Positions 18,086 through 29,219 of a stretch of 64,000 nucleotides of DNA are shown here, piece by piece. Every line of letters starts with the position of its first letter. Position 1 is the first letter of the stretch. Source of the stretch: Glyphotaelius pellucidus (taxonomy: Eukaryota > Arthropoda > Insecta > Trichoptera > Limnephilidae); contig OW386542.1 in assembly GCA_936435175.1 (NCBI GenBank), forward strand, positions 6,288,501 through 6,352,500. The letters are read 5' to 3'. A program made the translations under genes and the position numbers. Below the pieces are notes generated by a model that worked only from the letters and a program-made list of their open reading frames with translations, was not told where the DNA came from and did no database searches.

Positions 18086-18568
18086 GAATGTGCAATTCAC
18101 ACGCGGTAGAAGTGAAACAAACTAGATAAGAATGGGGAGACCACGAAGCACTTTTTTATCAATGTGAAGGATGATTTTTTTCATATTTCGGTCATCTTAT
18201 TAGTGTTTGTGATTTATTCTTCGAAGTCACTAAATGTTGCTTTTTTTCTTTTGCCTGTTCGTTTTGGAATGGTTTGAATATTGGATATAGATTTCACAAA
18301 AATTATACATATTTTTTTTTTAATTTCCTTTGATTCGATCCTTGGAAAACTTCACAACACGAAACAGAGGAGGATTGTGCGGGGCTGTAGATTTATCGTA
18401 TTATATTGGAACCGAGTACTTGTGAAATAAATAAATATTTTATTGCTATCTCATTCTCTCGCAGGCTAAATCCTATAGGTGTATGTGTTTGTCTCTTTTT
18501 AGTATCGCTCGTTTCTGTTTCGTCGAGTTTCAAATCACAACGTTGCTAAAGAAGTTTTCACTTTAAAA
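18086..18568 (-). mobile_element. Family A repeat with internal extra segment
   Basis: The terminus (GTGCAATTCACACGCGGTAG) is at 18089. The other end (CTAAAGAAGTTTTCACTTT) is at 18546. A segment of about 280 bp with TGTGAAGGATGATTTT at one side and GAACCGAGTACTTGTGAAAT at the other interrupts it. The same edges appear at 30475-30535, so this is a subfamily rather than a private insertion. Confidence 0.55.
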
Positions 18569-18654
18569 AGGAAGTTCATAGAATGGTGATAGCCTTCCAT
18601 TGTTATAAAGAATGCGACTTTAAGGAGTGTGGTGCAGAGTAAAATTGTCAAATA

Positions 18655-18840
18655 GGTCCCAACGGCCGAGAAAGTTGAGGCGTTGACCCGATAAAAAACA
18701 TATCCCGGATTCGATACTGAATTAGTTTCAAAGTTATCTTTTTATTTTTCTGTGAACTGTTCTGTTTCATTCTTGGTTTAGATTTAATAATATTATCTTC
18801 TTCTTCAATAATATAATCTTCTTCTTCAATAATATATTAC
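18655..18840 (+). mobile_element. SINE family S, full length
   Basis: A tRNA-like head has CGGCCGAGAAAGTTGAGGCG (A-box region) and TCCCGGATTCGATACTG (B box and T arm). The S body follows: GTTATCTTTTTATTTTTCTG and a TTCTTCTTCAATAAT end that is duplicated here. Other S copies lie at 36323-36547, 43726-43850 and 46080-46170. Confidence 0.6.
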
Positions 18841-19559
18841 TTTCATGGGTATTACCTCAAAAAATTGTCAAAAAAGTCATTCCAATAACAATTGGAAAAA
18901 ATATGTTATTAAAAGGTATTACACGAAAAAACATTTTAAAAATACATTCAGCTTCACAAATTCTACAATTATTATATCCCGTTATTTTTTACCGGTCTGC
19001 GCTAGTAAAATAAAACACAAGCATTTAAACGATTTTCTCTATAAAACTTAATAATTGCTTAAACATTTGTATTTCAAATATCTTTCTTTAAAAAGCGTGC
19101 CATAATATGGCATGGCCTTTTCACGTGAATCTTAACTCTGCCATTTTTCTTTTAATAGTAAATGTCTACAAGTCTTAGTCGACACGGAGTGTCATGTTTA
19201 TTATCGAATTAAGAAATTCAGTTTCAGCATTCTATCCACACAGAAGAAATAAAAGGTAGGAGCGTATTGTGGGTGTGCGACCGAAGTGAGCTCAATTTTT
19301 TCTTACTTCTGTTAAATCTATCTGTTAAATTAATCAAACAATTTCTTATTAGTAATACAATATACGTGGTCAAATATTGTCAAGTTTAGTTTAGGTTGAA
19401 ATGATTTGTCACAAAAACGGCGTTATCCAAATCAAACATGCAAGCGGCACTAATTTATTTTTGTGAGATTTTGTAGTTAAGTTCTGTCCTTATCAAACGT
19501 CACTGAGAAACATCGATTGTCCTGTTACGCTTGCTTGTAGTTTTTGGGAGGTACGTATT
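18841..19559. other. No recognisable feature
   Basis: AT-rich DNA; short open frames only. Confidence 0.4.
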
Positions 19560-19800
19560 ATTGAAGTGAAAACTTCTTTAGCACCGTTGTGAATTGAAAC
19601 TCGATGAAACGAAAAAGCTACACTAAAAAGAGCACATGCATCAATAGGATATAGCCTGCGAGAGAGTGAGATAGAATAATCGGTATCCTCTTTGTGCTGT
19701 GCTTCGTAGCCTTACCACTTTTGCTACATTAGTTTTCTGCAAATTTTTTGAAGTGAAAACTTCTTTAGCACCGTTGTGATTTGAAACTCGATTATCATTA
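19560..19800 (+). mobile_element. Two joined family A copies
   Basis: A copy starting TTGAAGTGAAAACTTCTTTA runs through CCTGCGAGAGAGTGAGATAG and GTGCTTCGTAGCC to TTAGTTTTCTGC. A second start, TTTTGAAGTGAAAACTTC, follows at about 19746 and is cut after the AAACTCGAT block. Confidence 0.6.
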
Positions 19801-20399
19801 TCTCTGTTATCAACAAGCATTTCCGTCAAGTAACAACTAAATATTGTGAACATAAATAAATGCTGTGAACATTTCTAATTGGAGTGTTAATATCTATGTA
19901 CATACCAACGGCAATTCTATTATTGTAATAGTTGTAAACACTCTGTAAATGTTTCAAACAATAAATAAATAAAATATTTTAAATTAGTCTATCTGTTTTG
20001 ATTTAAAATCGATATAGGTCACCCTTTCTAGGGATTATCTGTTCGGTGATTATCTCCTTGCGGGAGTCACTGTAGCCCGCCGGTGAAATGGACGAACAAA
20101 AACAACCTTCCTTTAAATAACACTTGATTTTCTTGTATTCATTTCAATTAGCGCCCATTCGCGTTGGATAATTTATCGCCGTGATCATTCCTCATGTAAA
20201 TAGTTATTTTATTTGTAGTTACTTAAAAATGATGTGCAAACGTCCATTTGAATCACGTAACCGTTTATTATAATCATAAAATTAAGTGTTGGGTCAAAGT
20301 ATTCTTGCAAATTCAGTAATGCAATAATATGCACCTATATATTATTATTATAAGTAGGTATATCATTATTCAGTGATGGATCAGTATATACAAAAACAA
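19801..20399. other. No recognisable feature
   Basis: AT-rich DNA with one small GC-richer patch (20030-20090). No gene. Confidence 0.4.
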
Positions 20400-20985
20400 A
20401 TTTTATTTATTTATTGATCAACGCCTTTTTCAGGGCTTTTACATATGAATGGTAATAAATACAATATTTATTGTACATAACTGAACTGCCTCAGTAACAA
20501 TAATTTATATTTGTTTAAAGATAAACTGAAGATGTCCACGGACTTGGTTTAATTTTTTCCTTCCATTAGTATAATATGAATACATATGGTAGTTAGTCCC
20601 AGAATTTCTGCACTGAAATAAATCCTGACTTCTTGTATTTCGTGGTGGAATCCGGAAGCTTATCAATTCAAGCAATACCGGACTATCAACTAAATCATGT
20701 GGAATTTTAGAAAGAAATACCAAGTCAGTGAAAAATTCTTTTGTCTGACAATTTGAGCATTTTCGTATTATTTAACAGAGTGTTGTAGTTCAACATAATT
20801 GTTGGAATGCCCTTTTTGAAATTTAGAAAACGTAAGAATTTGTTTTGTATTATTTCAACAGCTTGTACATGTATATTATAATGTGGATTCCAGGCGGGAG
20901 AATTGTACTCAAGTTGACTTCTAACATACGCAAAATATAACAGTTTAATACACTTTATATTGTTAAAATTTCGAGTTAGCCTAGT
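20400..20985 (-). pseudogene. LINE reverse transcriptase C-terminus, frameshifted
   Basis: On the minus strand the frame from about 20975 reads YFAYVRSQLEYNSPAWNPHY, then IQNKFLRFLNF, the conserved region after the RT catalytic core of CR1/Jockey-type LINEs. It meets a stop at about 20730, where a one-base shift restores FLSKIPHDLVDSPVLLELIS and PPRNTRSQDLFQ, ending with a stop at 20505. The 3' untranslated part (20400-20504) is AT-rich. A shorter copy of the same end is at 59985-60185. Dead, 5'-truncated copy. Confidence 0.75.
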
Positions 20986-21324
20986 TATAAATCACAACAT
21001 TTTTAAGCCTTCAGATTTCTAGTTTAGTAATGTAACAAAATATTTATATAGATTTAATACTTACATAATGCATCCGTATGCCAACAATATATACATCACA
21101 AATGTTAATCATGCATCATCTTTTTAAATACAAATTCCGAAATAGATCAGTATATTCTGAGGAATTCAGTAATACGAGTAGGTACTTCTACTATCTCAGT
21201 TTATCCCAGGCACTAACATTATCACGAATCAAATAAATTGAATTAATTATTTATGGATCAATATATTGATATCTTTTCAATATATTGATAGTTTTTAACC
21301 AGTTTCTATTGGATTTACAAAAAA
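20986..21324. other. AT-rich, nothing recognised
   Basis: AT-rich sequence between the LINE fragment and a Helitron-like end. Confidence 0.4.
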
Positions 21325-21408
21325 GGTCACCAACCCTAACTGGGCGAAGCCGAACTAAAAGCCGCCCGCAGGGCCTAGCAGCAAAATCCTGCGGAGCGGG
21401 TTTTAAAC
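21325..21408 (+). mobile_element. Helitron-like 3' end
   Basis: AAAATCC and GGGTTTT pair across a short loop about 6 bases before CTGCTAGT, matching the Helitron rule of a hairpin upstream of CTAG with T as the next base. GC-rich CGAAGCCGAACTAAAAGCCG precedes it. The 5' end was not found. Confidence 0.4.
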
Positions 21409-22359
21409 TGCTAGTAAAAATATTAATATTTCAAATGCTTTATTTTTATTTCTAGTAATAACATTCGTAAACGTAATTCATCACTTTTTATAAACAGTTT
21501 TGGAATGTGTTCAGAGATATTCAATTTATTTGGATTTTATTGCAGAGCGGAAATATTTTGACCTTCCGATTTGATATTCTGAGGGGTTAATGTTTTGTTT
21601 TCATATAGTATGTACAGTTAGAATAAATCAGCAGTAACATGATAAGTAATTTTTATTATTTCGCCGTCAAGTTGGCTAGTCGCCGTAAAATGGAGCGAAA
21701 ACTCCCCCCACGTTATTCCCAGCGAGAAAGTACTTTTTACACGTATAGGCAGTGAAATATTACACATTTGACAATGTTTAGTTGATATTTGTTTCCAAAT
21801 CGAGATTAACTGGATTAACCATGTACTGCGCCTCGCAGAGAATGTGCCCAAATGGATTAAATGTAATTTTAATATATTTGATGTCACTAGTTCGGCCTGG
21901 ATTGTATTATTTGTGCTGTTTACGCTCCCTGCCTAATGTGGCGCCTCTCAAATCACACATACGCAAAATACTGCGAAAACACAGCATACTTACACATATA
22001 ACATACGGCGACATAGACTGTTATTAATATTCGAGCTAAAATTTATTTCTTGAACATGTTTATTTGTACACGAAAATGTTTTTATCCAATTAAGAAACGT
22101 ATTTGTCGCAGTTATATTATTTTTTCCACGATTCGAACAATGTGCTTATATTGTATATTTTGTTTTCACGTTTTTTTGTTTTTTTGTGTTGAAAACGCTG
22201 GTAAGTCAGGGTGTTGTAAGTCGGGCTGGGGGGGCGGTACACTTCTGCAAAGTAATTAATCTGTGTTGAATAGATATTTTGCATGATTCGGTAACTCGTC
22301 ACGTTAGAAAAAAGTGCCATTGTTTTTAATGAATATCTTTTATAAGCGGAAAACCGGCA
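21409..22359. other. No gene; one mixed-composition patch
   Basis: AT-rich overall. Two overlapping frames on opposite strands near 21618-22027 look like chance frames. A GGGCTGGGGGGGCGG run is at about 22222. Confidence 0.35.
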
Positions 22360-22775
22360 CTCTTGAAACGCACGGCGCTGAAAAAGAAGAAGATGGAGAG
22401 ATATGTAATTACGAGTGTTGGACAGAGCGCGCTAATATGTTAAGTCGTAAAATAGCAGCGAAAATTGCGAAAAAGCTTAATAAAACACGACTCGTTTAAA
22501 ATAGAGCAAAAATCTCATGGAACGTATCTTAAGTATCATTTAAAGAAACATTGTGAATTTTTTTCACTAACATAACTTGTAAAATAAAAGAAATAGACTT
22601 GTTTTAAATAATTTTCGGAGCATACTTTGCGATTTTTTTCTATCGAGGGAATTTCATATAATTTGCGGTTCGGCGTGGAACGTATCTAGATATTATCTTC
22701 AAAAATAACATATATTTTTTTAAGAGCTTAAAAACTTCAAATGTTTAAGGGAGATATGTAAGAAATCGAATTAAA
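22360..22775 (+). repeat. Family F dispersed repeat
   Basis: It contains AAAGAAGAAGATGGAGAGAT, a TTGGACAGAGCGCGCTAAT segment, AATAAAACACGACTCGTTTA, TTTCGGAGCATACTTTGCGA and CGGCGTGGAACGTATCTAGA in the order seen at 6527-6918. The sequences are close, so the family is not ancient. Confidence 0.6.
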
Positions 22776-23032
22776 TAGGTCAGGTACCTAAGCTACTCCA
22801 AGAGTACGCGATTCGTTAGAGTGTTTTGTAGCCATATTAGTGACATGCGTGATGTTAACTAGGAAGATTTTATACCATCTTGATAGATCTGGAGAGAGCA
22901 CCCGTTGCTAAAGGAAATTTTTTGAAACTATTTTGGTTTTTAGCTAAGATTTTCATATATGCGTCATTTTTTATAATTTTTAGTCTATTTTAAAACGTTA
23001 TGTATATGTTTAGACACTACCCTCCTGTGTAA

Positions 23033-23401
23033 TCTTCTAATATATAAAATTCTCATGTCACGGTGTTAGTTATCATACTCCTCCGAAACGGCTGGACCGA
23101 TTTTGATGAAATTTTGTGTGCTTATTGGGTAGGTCTGAGAATCGGCCAACATCTATTTTTCATACCCTTAAAAGTTAAGGATGGTCCACTCCAAATTAAA
23201 TTTTTTTATTTTTTGGACTAAATTTTTATTTTTTTATGGTGAGGCATTAAAAAACATACATCCCAAAATTTTCAATATTCTACCATCAACCTCTATTTTC
23301 AATAGCGATATTAGTAATTCAATCATTTTAAACACCGGAACTAAAAAAATATTTTTTAGAAATAATGTATATGGCAAAACAACGTTTGCCGGGTCAGCTA
23401 G
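23033..23401 (+). mobile_element. Nonautonomous Helitron
   Basis: The 5' end is TC after A (ATCTTCTAATATATAAAATT). The 3' end has a GGCAAAAC/GTTTGCC hairpin, then GGGTCAGCTAG followed by T. Internal CGAAACGGCTGGACCGATTT and GAATCGGCCAACATC blocks belong to a Helitron group I recall as widespread in insects. Short open frames inside are not Rep/helicase. Confidence 0.75.
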
Positions 23402-23474
23402 TATGTTTATAAAAAGAAGAGTGTCTGTGGCGGGGACCTTCAAATCAAGAAGAAGACTACGTTAGATTTCGAAA

Positions 23475-23790
23475 AACTTAAAACTTACAATAAATATGAA
23501 GGTTGGTATGTCCAGCAGTGGACCTATGAATCTTTCCCTCCCACTGAGGTGCATGGCGAGTTTCTGAGAGGCTGTTGGAGAGGTCAGAAGGTCTCCTTCA
23601 ATCAGTCTCTCCCACGCAGTTGGTGAGCAGTCGCATCCACCGCCAAGAAAAGGACAAACCTCACCCAATTCGAGCATTCCTGCTAAGTCACAAAACGTAA
23701 CCACTGGGTGACCTATGGCATAGGTCTTAGTAATCCAATAAACGGCTCCTGGGGTGACGGTACTTTTACCTTCCTCCAAAATTTCAAAAC
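23475..23790 (-). mobile_element. Family C SINE-like element
   Basis: It reads inverted: GGACCTATGAATCTTTCCCT, GAGAGGTCAGAAGGTCTCCT, CAATCAGTCTCTCCCACGC, ACAAACCTCACCC, GTGACCTATGGCATAGGTC and AATCCAATAAACGGCTCC match the C consensus order. A 105-codon frame inside is a repeat by-product. Confidence 0.6.
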
Positions 23791-23944
23791 TACTACTCCT
23801 GTCTCAACACAGGAATTTCCCAGAATTACCCTGACTTACCGGCATTGAAAAATCTTTTTCAATATATATATAGGTAATCAAAATATATATATTTTTTAAA
23901 CTTACTATTATGGTTACCTTGAATTTGTCACATGAGAATTTGTC

Positions 23945-24123
23945 GCTTCTTCGACTCATTCTTATGTTCAACAGCTCGGCTGTGGAACGATTTGCCGGCC
24001 TCTATGTTTACTCCTTCCTCCAACATGGGTCTCTTCAAGACCAATGTTCATTCCTTCCTATTCTCAAAAAGACAGCATCCCAGATGACATGACATTCCTG
24101 CGTGGAGTTAATGTAAAAAAAAA
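23945..24123 (+). pseudogene. LINE reverse transcriptase C-terminal fragment
   Basis: The frame reads FDSFLCSTARLWNDLPASMF then FKTNVHSFLFSKRQH and a stop near 24089. This is the extreme C-terminus of CR1/Jockey-type RT proteins (ARLWNDLP motif). An A-run at about 24116-24123 is its 3' tail. The bases around the end (AGCATCCCAGATGACATGAC) correspond to the tail of family C. Confidence 0.7.
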
Positions 24124-24127
24124 ATCT

Positions 24128-24398
24128 AGTGCAGTTTACACGCGGTAGAAGCGAAACTTTACCAAAACAATCTCAACCAATACTTGAAAAGTGAGGTCAC
24201 AATCAAAGCGACCAATGAGCGCAGACCTCGCGTAATTTCCGTTTCATATCTCAACCAATAGGAGAGCCGTAAAAAGTGACATCATTATCAAAGCGGCCGA
24301 TGAGCGCAGTTGATGCGTCGCAGTTGAAGTAATCGTCATTTCCGTTTCATCCGAAATCCAAATCACAGCCGTGCTGTAGAAGTTACACTTCAAAAAAA
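24128..24398 (-). mobile_element. Family A-related repeat
   Basis: It starts GCAGTTTACACGCGGTAGAA and ends GTAGAAGTTACACTTC, the two A termini inverted. The interior holds a direct duplication, with TCTCAACCAAT, AAAGTGA and GACCAATGAGCGCAG/GGCCGATGAGCGCAG occurring twice, and differs from the standard A core. Confidence 0.5.
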
Positions 24399-25130
24399 CC
24401 AACCATGCGATAAATTATTAGAAATTATTAAATAATTAACAAACGTAATATGTCTGTTTTCCACTGTGACTTAATGACGCTGCGGCGTTGCAAGTGTTGT
24501 AGAGAAATCCATCACCTGTTTTGTAGAAATCAATGCTATTCCAATTTATCTATAAAAGAGCTCGTCGTAACAAATAGTCTAGAATTATCCATCGTAATTA
24601 CAACCCCTCGATATAATGACTTGTTCCTTCCATTCCCTCCCTCCAGAGAACCATAGTACCTGCTGCTGCACCTCCCGACTATTCAAAGATAATGAAATAG
24701 TGTGCGCTAATCAATGTTACAAAACGCACTAATTAACTTCTAAACAGCGGAGGGGAATTCATAGGAATTCCTGGCTTTCCTCACGCAACTCGAAGGTATC
24801 ATTCAAACAACTAATACAGTATTGTGTTCTAATATGTATTTATGAGAGAGGCTTCATCTTAGTTGGATTACTGTTTAATTGTATCGTACAATGGATAGTG
24901 TTTACAAAACCTTTCTGATTTAATTCCAAGAATTTCTTTTTCATTGTTATTTATTTACAGTGTAAATTTTACGCCAACAAAATACTGCATCAGAGGCAAA
25001 CGTAACATTTTATTAATCAATAACGACTTCATGATGAAGGAGTCCCCACTAGTAAATGACAGATTTGAACTTTTGTTAAAATTGCATGTATATATATATA
25101 TATATATAAAATATATAAAAACGTATTTAT
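24399..25130. other. No recognisable feature; (TA)n near its end
   Basis: Includes a 68-codon open frame with a RCKCCREIH stretch that I do not trust as a gene, and a (TA)n run near 25087-25110. Confidence 0.35.
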
Positions 25131-25364
25131 ATTTTTAAGTGAAAACTTCTATGGCACTGTTGCGATGAAATGAAAAAGCGACACTAAAAAGAGATGCATC
25201 CATATAATTTAGCCTGCGAAGGAATGAGATAGTATATCGGTCTTCTCTGTGTGGTGCTTCGTAGCCTTCCCGATCTTCAATTTGTGTGTGCTTCGTAGCC
25301 ACCCCACTCTTGTCTACTTTAGTTTTCTGTAGGTTTCACTTCTACCGCAAATGAACTGCACACA
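25131..25364 (+). mobile_element. Family A repeat, short form
   Basis: It runs from TTTAAGTGAAAACTTCTATG through AGCCTGCGAAGGAATGAGAT to AGGTTTCACTTCTACCGC and ATGAACTGCACACA. The next copy begins two bases later. Confidence 0.65.
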
Positions 25365-25965
25365 ATTTTGAAGTGAAAACTTCTTTAGCACCGTTGTGAT
25401 TTGAAACTCGATGAAACAGAAACGAGCGACAATAAAAAGGCATAAACAGATAGATACATCTGTACGATTTAGCCTGCGATAGAATGGGATAGTAATAAAA
25501 TACGTATTGTATTATTCCAACGTATAAATACGCAGTCCCATGCAATTCTACATTAGTGTAGTGGTACAAAGCGCATGACAAACCGCAGTGACCGGACATT
25601 CAGCAGACCTAAGAAATCCAAAAAAATGTAAATATTTTTATTTTTGTAAATCAATATCCAAACTTCAAACCACTCCAAAATGAACACGCAAAAGAAAACA
25701 CAAAAGAAAGCGACATCTGGCGACTCCAAAATGAACACGCAAAAGAAAACACAAAATAAAGCGACATCTGGCGACTCCGAAGAAGAAATCACAACTTCTA
25801 CTAATAATATGGCCAAATGTTTAGGAGTAGATGCACTGGAATTCCACAACAAAAATATGGAAAAAATCATCCTTCATATTGATAAAAAGAGTGCGTCGTG
25901 GTCCACCCTTGTCTACTTTAGATTTCTAAAGGTTTCACTTCTACCGCATGTGAACTGCACTTTTT
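25365..25965 (+). mobile_element. Family A repeat, long divergent form
   Basis: It starts TTTTGAAGTGAAAACTTC and ends GGTTTCACTTCTACCGCATG. Between them lie the standard 5' half, the AAACTTCAAACCACTCCAAA segment of the long form and a 51-bp tandem duplication. A 116-codon frame over the duplication reads NTQKKTQKKATSGDS twice and is likely a repeat artefact. Confidence 0.5.
25676..25777 (+). repeat. 51-bp tandem duplication
   Basis: CCAAAATGAACACGCAAAAG and GCGACATCTGGCGACT recur after 51 bp with only a couple of differences. Confidence 0.8.
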
Positions 25966-27379
25966 TTATATGTATAAATATAAAGTGTATGGTTGGGTGT
26001 GACAATCTTCATTATACGAGTAATATATAATACATTATCTTGGCGGGTACAGAGGTTTTAAAGACAGTAGGAAAACGCGAGTGTAATTGATTTTGGTGTT
26101 ATTAAGTTATGAAAAATTTTTGTATCTTTTGATTGTATCCAGACCGAAACATAATGTTTGATAATACTTGTTAGCGTATTATTTTAGGAATGTGAAAATA
26201 GAGTTTATTTTGTAAAAAGTGGTGCTTAAAATAATGTCATATTCTAAGTATCGTCTTAGAAAAAATTTTTGCGGTTGACGATTTAGACATTGAAAAGACT
26301 TAGCTAAGTAAACTTAGAACCCAGTCCAAATAGTCGGTTACTTTCCGTCTTTCTGTTTTCCTCCTTGAATTTATACACTTACCCCCTTACTAATAAACGT
26401 GCTTTCATTTACACAACCGATAAACAACTATTTACGATACATTACTGACTATACACCAGTTGTGTAGAATTTAAAACATGTGTTTTTAATAAGGCCCTTA
26501 TGAAATAGTATCTATTACCAAATACTGTATTTGTATTAAAACCCATTTTTGGCACAAATAGTTTTTCAGTATATCACATCAAGTATAGATTTCTTAACCC
26601 CTCAATCTCCGACCATAATTTGTCAGAGGATCAAAATACTTCCGCTTTGCAATAAAATCCAAATATTTCTGAACGTATCCAAAAAATTTTAACTATTTTT
26701 GAAAGGTGATAAAATACGCTTTCAAATTTTGTAAATCGAAATAAACACTTAATTTCTGAAATACAAAAATATTGCTTCCAAATATAAAAATATTTAAAAA
26801 TGGCTCATCTTACGTTTTTTCTAACTAAAATTCTGATAACGAAGAAAAAAACATATACTTACTTTATTAGACACTATATTGTAAACATTTTTGTCACCTC
26901 ACTTTTTCCATACAAAAATAATAAATAAAAAATTCCAAAATTTTCATAATTTTTTTTCAAATTGTGATCCTAAACTTTGGTTTCATAAAGATGACCATTT
27001 TTACTCCTTTTGGTGTTAATTTTTAGATTTAAACATAAAGCGTGGTATTTTTTCTTTCTAACACCGTTAATATCTTATTTCTCACTTTGATAGTGAGGGA
27101 AGTACAACGATTTCTATGAGACCTATATGCCTAAGGGATTGAAACAACTTTCCAATCATTCGAATAAAGTTTTACTAAGTATGTGCTCGTAATTGGCAAG
27201 AGAATTTCACCAACATCATGTCGAACGCAATAAAGCAGTTATTATTTACGTACAATCAAAATACAGTAGCGCGGTGGTTCGTACTTACTTCTTGACTTGT
27301 ATTTTTCGTATCAGGTAAGTTTAAGCCGCGCGGTGATAGGGGTAAGTAAGAAGCAAACACCCAGACTTACCTGTACAAG
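25966..27379. other. AT-rich, nothing recognised
   Basis: About 1.4 kb of AT-rich, intron-like DNA without shared repeats or plausible exons. Confidence 0.45.
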
Positions 27380-27800
27380 TGCGCTGCACACACGTAGATA
27401 AAATATGTGTACATGCGATGTGTGTTTGTAGGGGAGCGTACGTACGCGAGCAGCGCACACAGGCGGGACATACACTACACACGCGTGGAGGTAATTTGGC
27501 GAGGAGGGGGTTAACGGATGGAGGAATGATACGGGCTCACGGCCTGGCACGGCTGGGCACCTATTCCGACATTATAAACCTTGCCATTAATAATTATAAT
27601 ACATACACCATATCACCCCAATTTGCCGCCCGCCCCCCAGGAGCGGCGCCCCGTATCGTATAGCCGTACAGCAATAGCGAGTCGCGCCGTAATCCAATTT
27701 GCTTTCTTCAATTATTCGATATTTTATAAATACATTCATATTTGATTGCCATTAGGCTCCCGTGCATATCATAACACTATTATGCGGACCGATAAATTCC
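27380..27800. promoter_or_regulatory. GC-rich candidate regulatory island
   Basis: A (TGTG)-rich and CpG-rich stretch (CGTACGTACGCGAGCAGC) passes into GCCGCCCGCCCCCCAGGAGC and then an AT-rich part with ATTAATAATTATAATAC and CCATTAGG sites. It does not recur. Two antisense open frames (94 and 79 codons) over it show no family signature. Enhancer or promoter role is inferred from composition. Confidence 0.3.
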
Positions 27801-28094
27801 CTCCTTGGATTCATTATTCAGACGTTTTGTAACAGAGAAGTGCAGTGTCGTTTTTCGATTAAGGCGATTTTCCAGACAAAACAAAACCTCCCACAAACAC
27901 GAGCTATTACAAAGCTGAAACTATGGAGAATAAAATAATATTATAAAATAATGAAACAAATAATGAAACAAATATTAACAGTGATATTTCATTTTACATT
28001 AACAAAGACAAAATTGCGAAATCGTGGGCTCATCCCAGGTAAAAATAATTCATTGAGGCTCATACAACCAAATAATGTTTGAAAAAAACTATTG
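27801..28094. other. No recognisable feature
   Basis: AT-rich spacer. Confidence 0.4.
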
Positions 28095-28315
28095 CATGGT
28101 GGAATAAATCGGGACAGACTGGTGGAGGGAGACTTAACCTAGACCTTTCCAGCTGGATTCTCTTGCCTTGCCCCCGCAGTGGGGAGGATAGATTCATACG
28201 TTCGTCACTCCTGGACGTATTGACGGCCGAATTCCTACACACCCCTCATAAATTTTTATTTCCCTTTTCCTAATAAAACCCTCCTTACAGCATTTTCAAA
28301 GACTCATGGTCTCTT
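28095..28315 (+). mobile_element. Family C SINE-like element, partial
   Basis: GGTGGAGGGAGACTTAACCT, TTTCCAGCTGGATTCTCTTG, CATACGTTCGTCACTCCTGG and CACCCCTCATAAATTTTTAT are present. The tail hairpin is degraded. Confidence 0.55.
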
Positions 28316-28338
28316 TAAGAAAAACTGTAACTCGTGTA

Positions 28339-28524
28339 TGACTTTATTATACTATCGGGAAATGTCTTTTTAAGCAAAATCTTAACTTACTTACTAACTT
28401 ATACTATCGGAAAATGTCTTTTTAAGCAAAATCTTAACTTACTTAAAAGACATTTCCCGATAGTATAAGTTAGTAAGTTAAGATTTTGCTTAAAAAGACA
28501 TTTCTCTATAGTATAATAAAGTCA
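28339..28524. mobile_element. Palindromic MITE with TA target duplication
   Basis: TGACTTTATTATACTAT at the left end is mirrored at the right, and nearly the whole 186 bp folds on itself. The dinucleotide TA flanks both ends (28337-28338, 28525-28526), as for Tc1/mariner-type elements. The AAATGTCTTTTTAAGCAAAA block occurs three times with flips, showing an internal partial duplication. Confidence 0.65.
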
Positions 28525-28717
28525 TAACCTTCAAGTTATATATAAACTTCCAGGCACAAGCCAATTCTTCCATGAAAGAGTAGTATTACAATTTTTGTTT
28601 AATACAAATTACAAAAAAATGTCTTTACTTACCTTTTAAAAATATAATGTACTTACCTTTTCGAATAATAATAAATACCAATTAAACGTAAGGTGATATA
28701 CACAAAGTTTCAGGGCA

Positions 28718-29093
28718 TTTTGAAGTGAAACTTCCATATCCCCGTTAGTGATTTGAAATTCAGATGAAACGGAAATGCGTCACTAAAATTTGTGAATTTG
28801 CGCCGTGACTCGAGCCTTCCGTAGTGCAGCGGCTAAGACCCCTGACAAATCCAAGGGGCCAGAGAGACGAATCCAGCGAACGGAGTTCGAATCCTGCGAA
28901 ATCCAAAAAACATAACCTCTTTTATGTTTTTGAAATAATAATTTAATTAAATATTATTTATTAATAATTTTTTAATAAATAATATTTAATATATGGATAA
29001 TAATCCAATCTTCAAACCACTTTAAAATAAACCGGCAAAAGCAAAGAAAGCGACTTTATAGTTTCACTTCTACCGCGTGTGAATCGCACACTC
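28718..29093 (+). mobile_element. Family A repeat, long form with tRNA-like core
   Basis: It starts TTTTGAAGTGAAACTTCC and ends GTTTCACTTCTACCGCGTGT. Inside are TAGTGCAGCGGCTAAG (28822-28837, A-box-like) and GGAGTTCGAATCC (28882-28894, B box nearly perfect). An AT-rich AATATTATTTATTAATAATT palindrome near 28945-28990 is specific to this copy. Confidence 0.65.
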
Positions 29094-29219
29094 TGATTTT
29101 TTTACCAGTAAGTAAGTATGAATAACTTCAAAGATAAAACTTGCAATAATAAAAATACTTGCCATTTTTTTTTAAATTGCCGAATGAGCCACTGCAAATT
29201 AGTAAATTACAGACAAATT

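Noticed and set aside
24450..24656. 68-codon frame with a CKCCREIH stretch resembling cysteine-rich motifs in some transposon-linked proteins
   Set aside because: The match is a few residues long, with no flanking motif.
25680..26030. 116-codon frame with a repeated NTQKKTQ motif
   Set aside because: It spans a tandem duplication and the right end of a family A repeat, so it is a by-product of the repeat.
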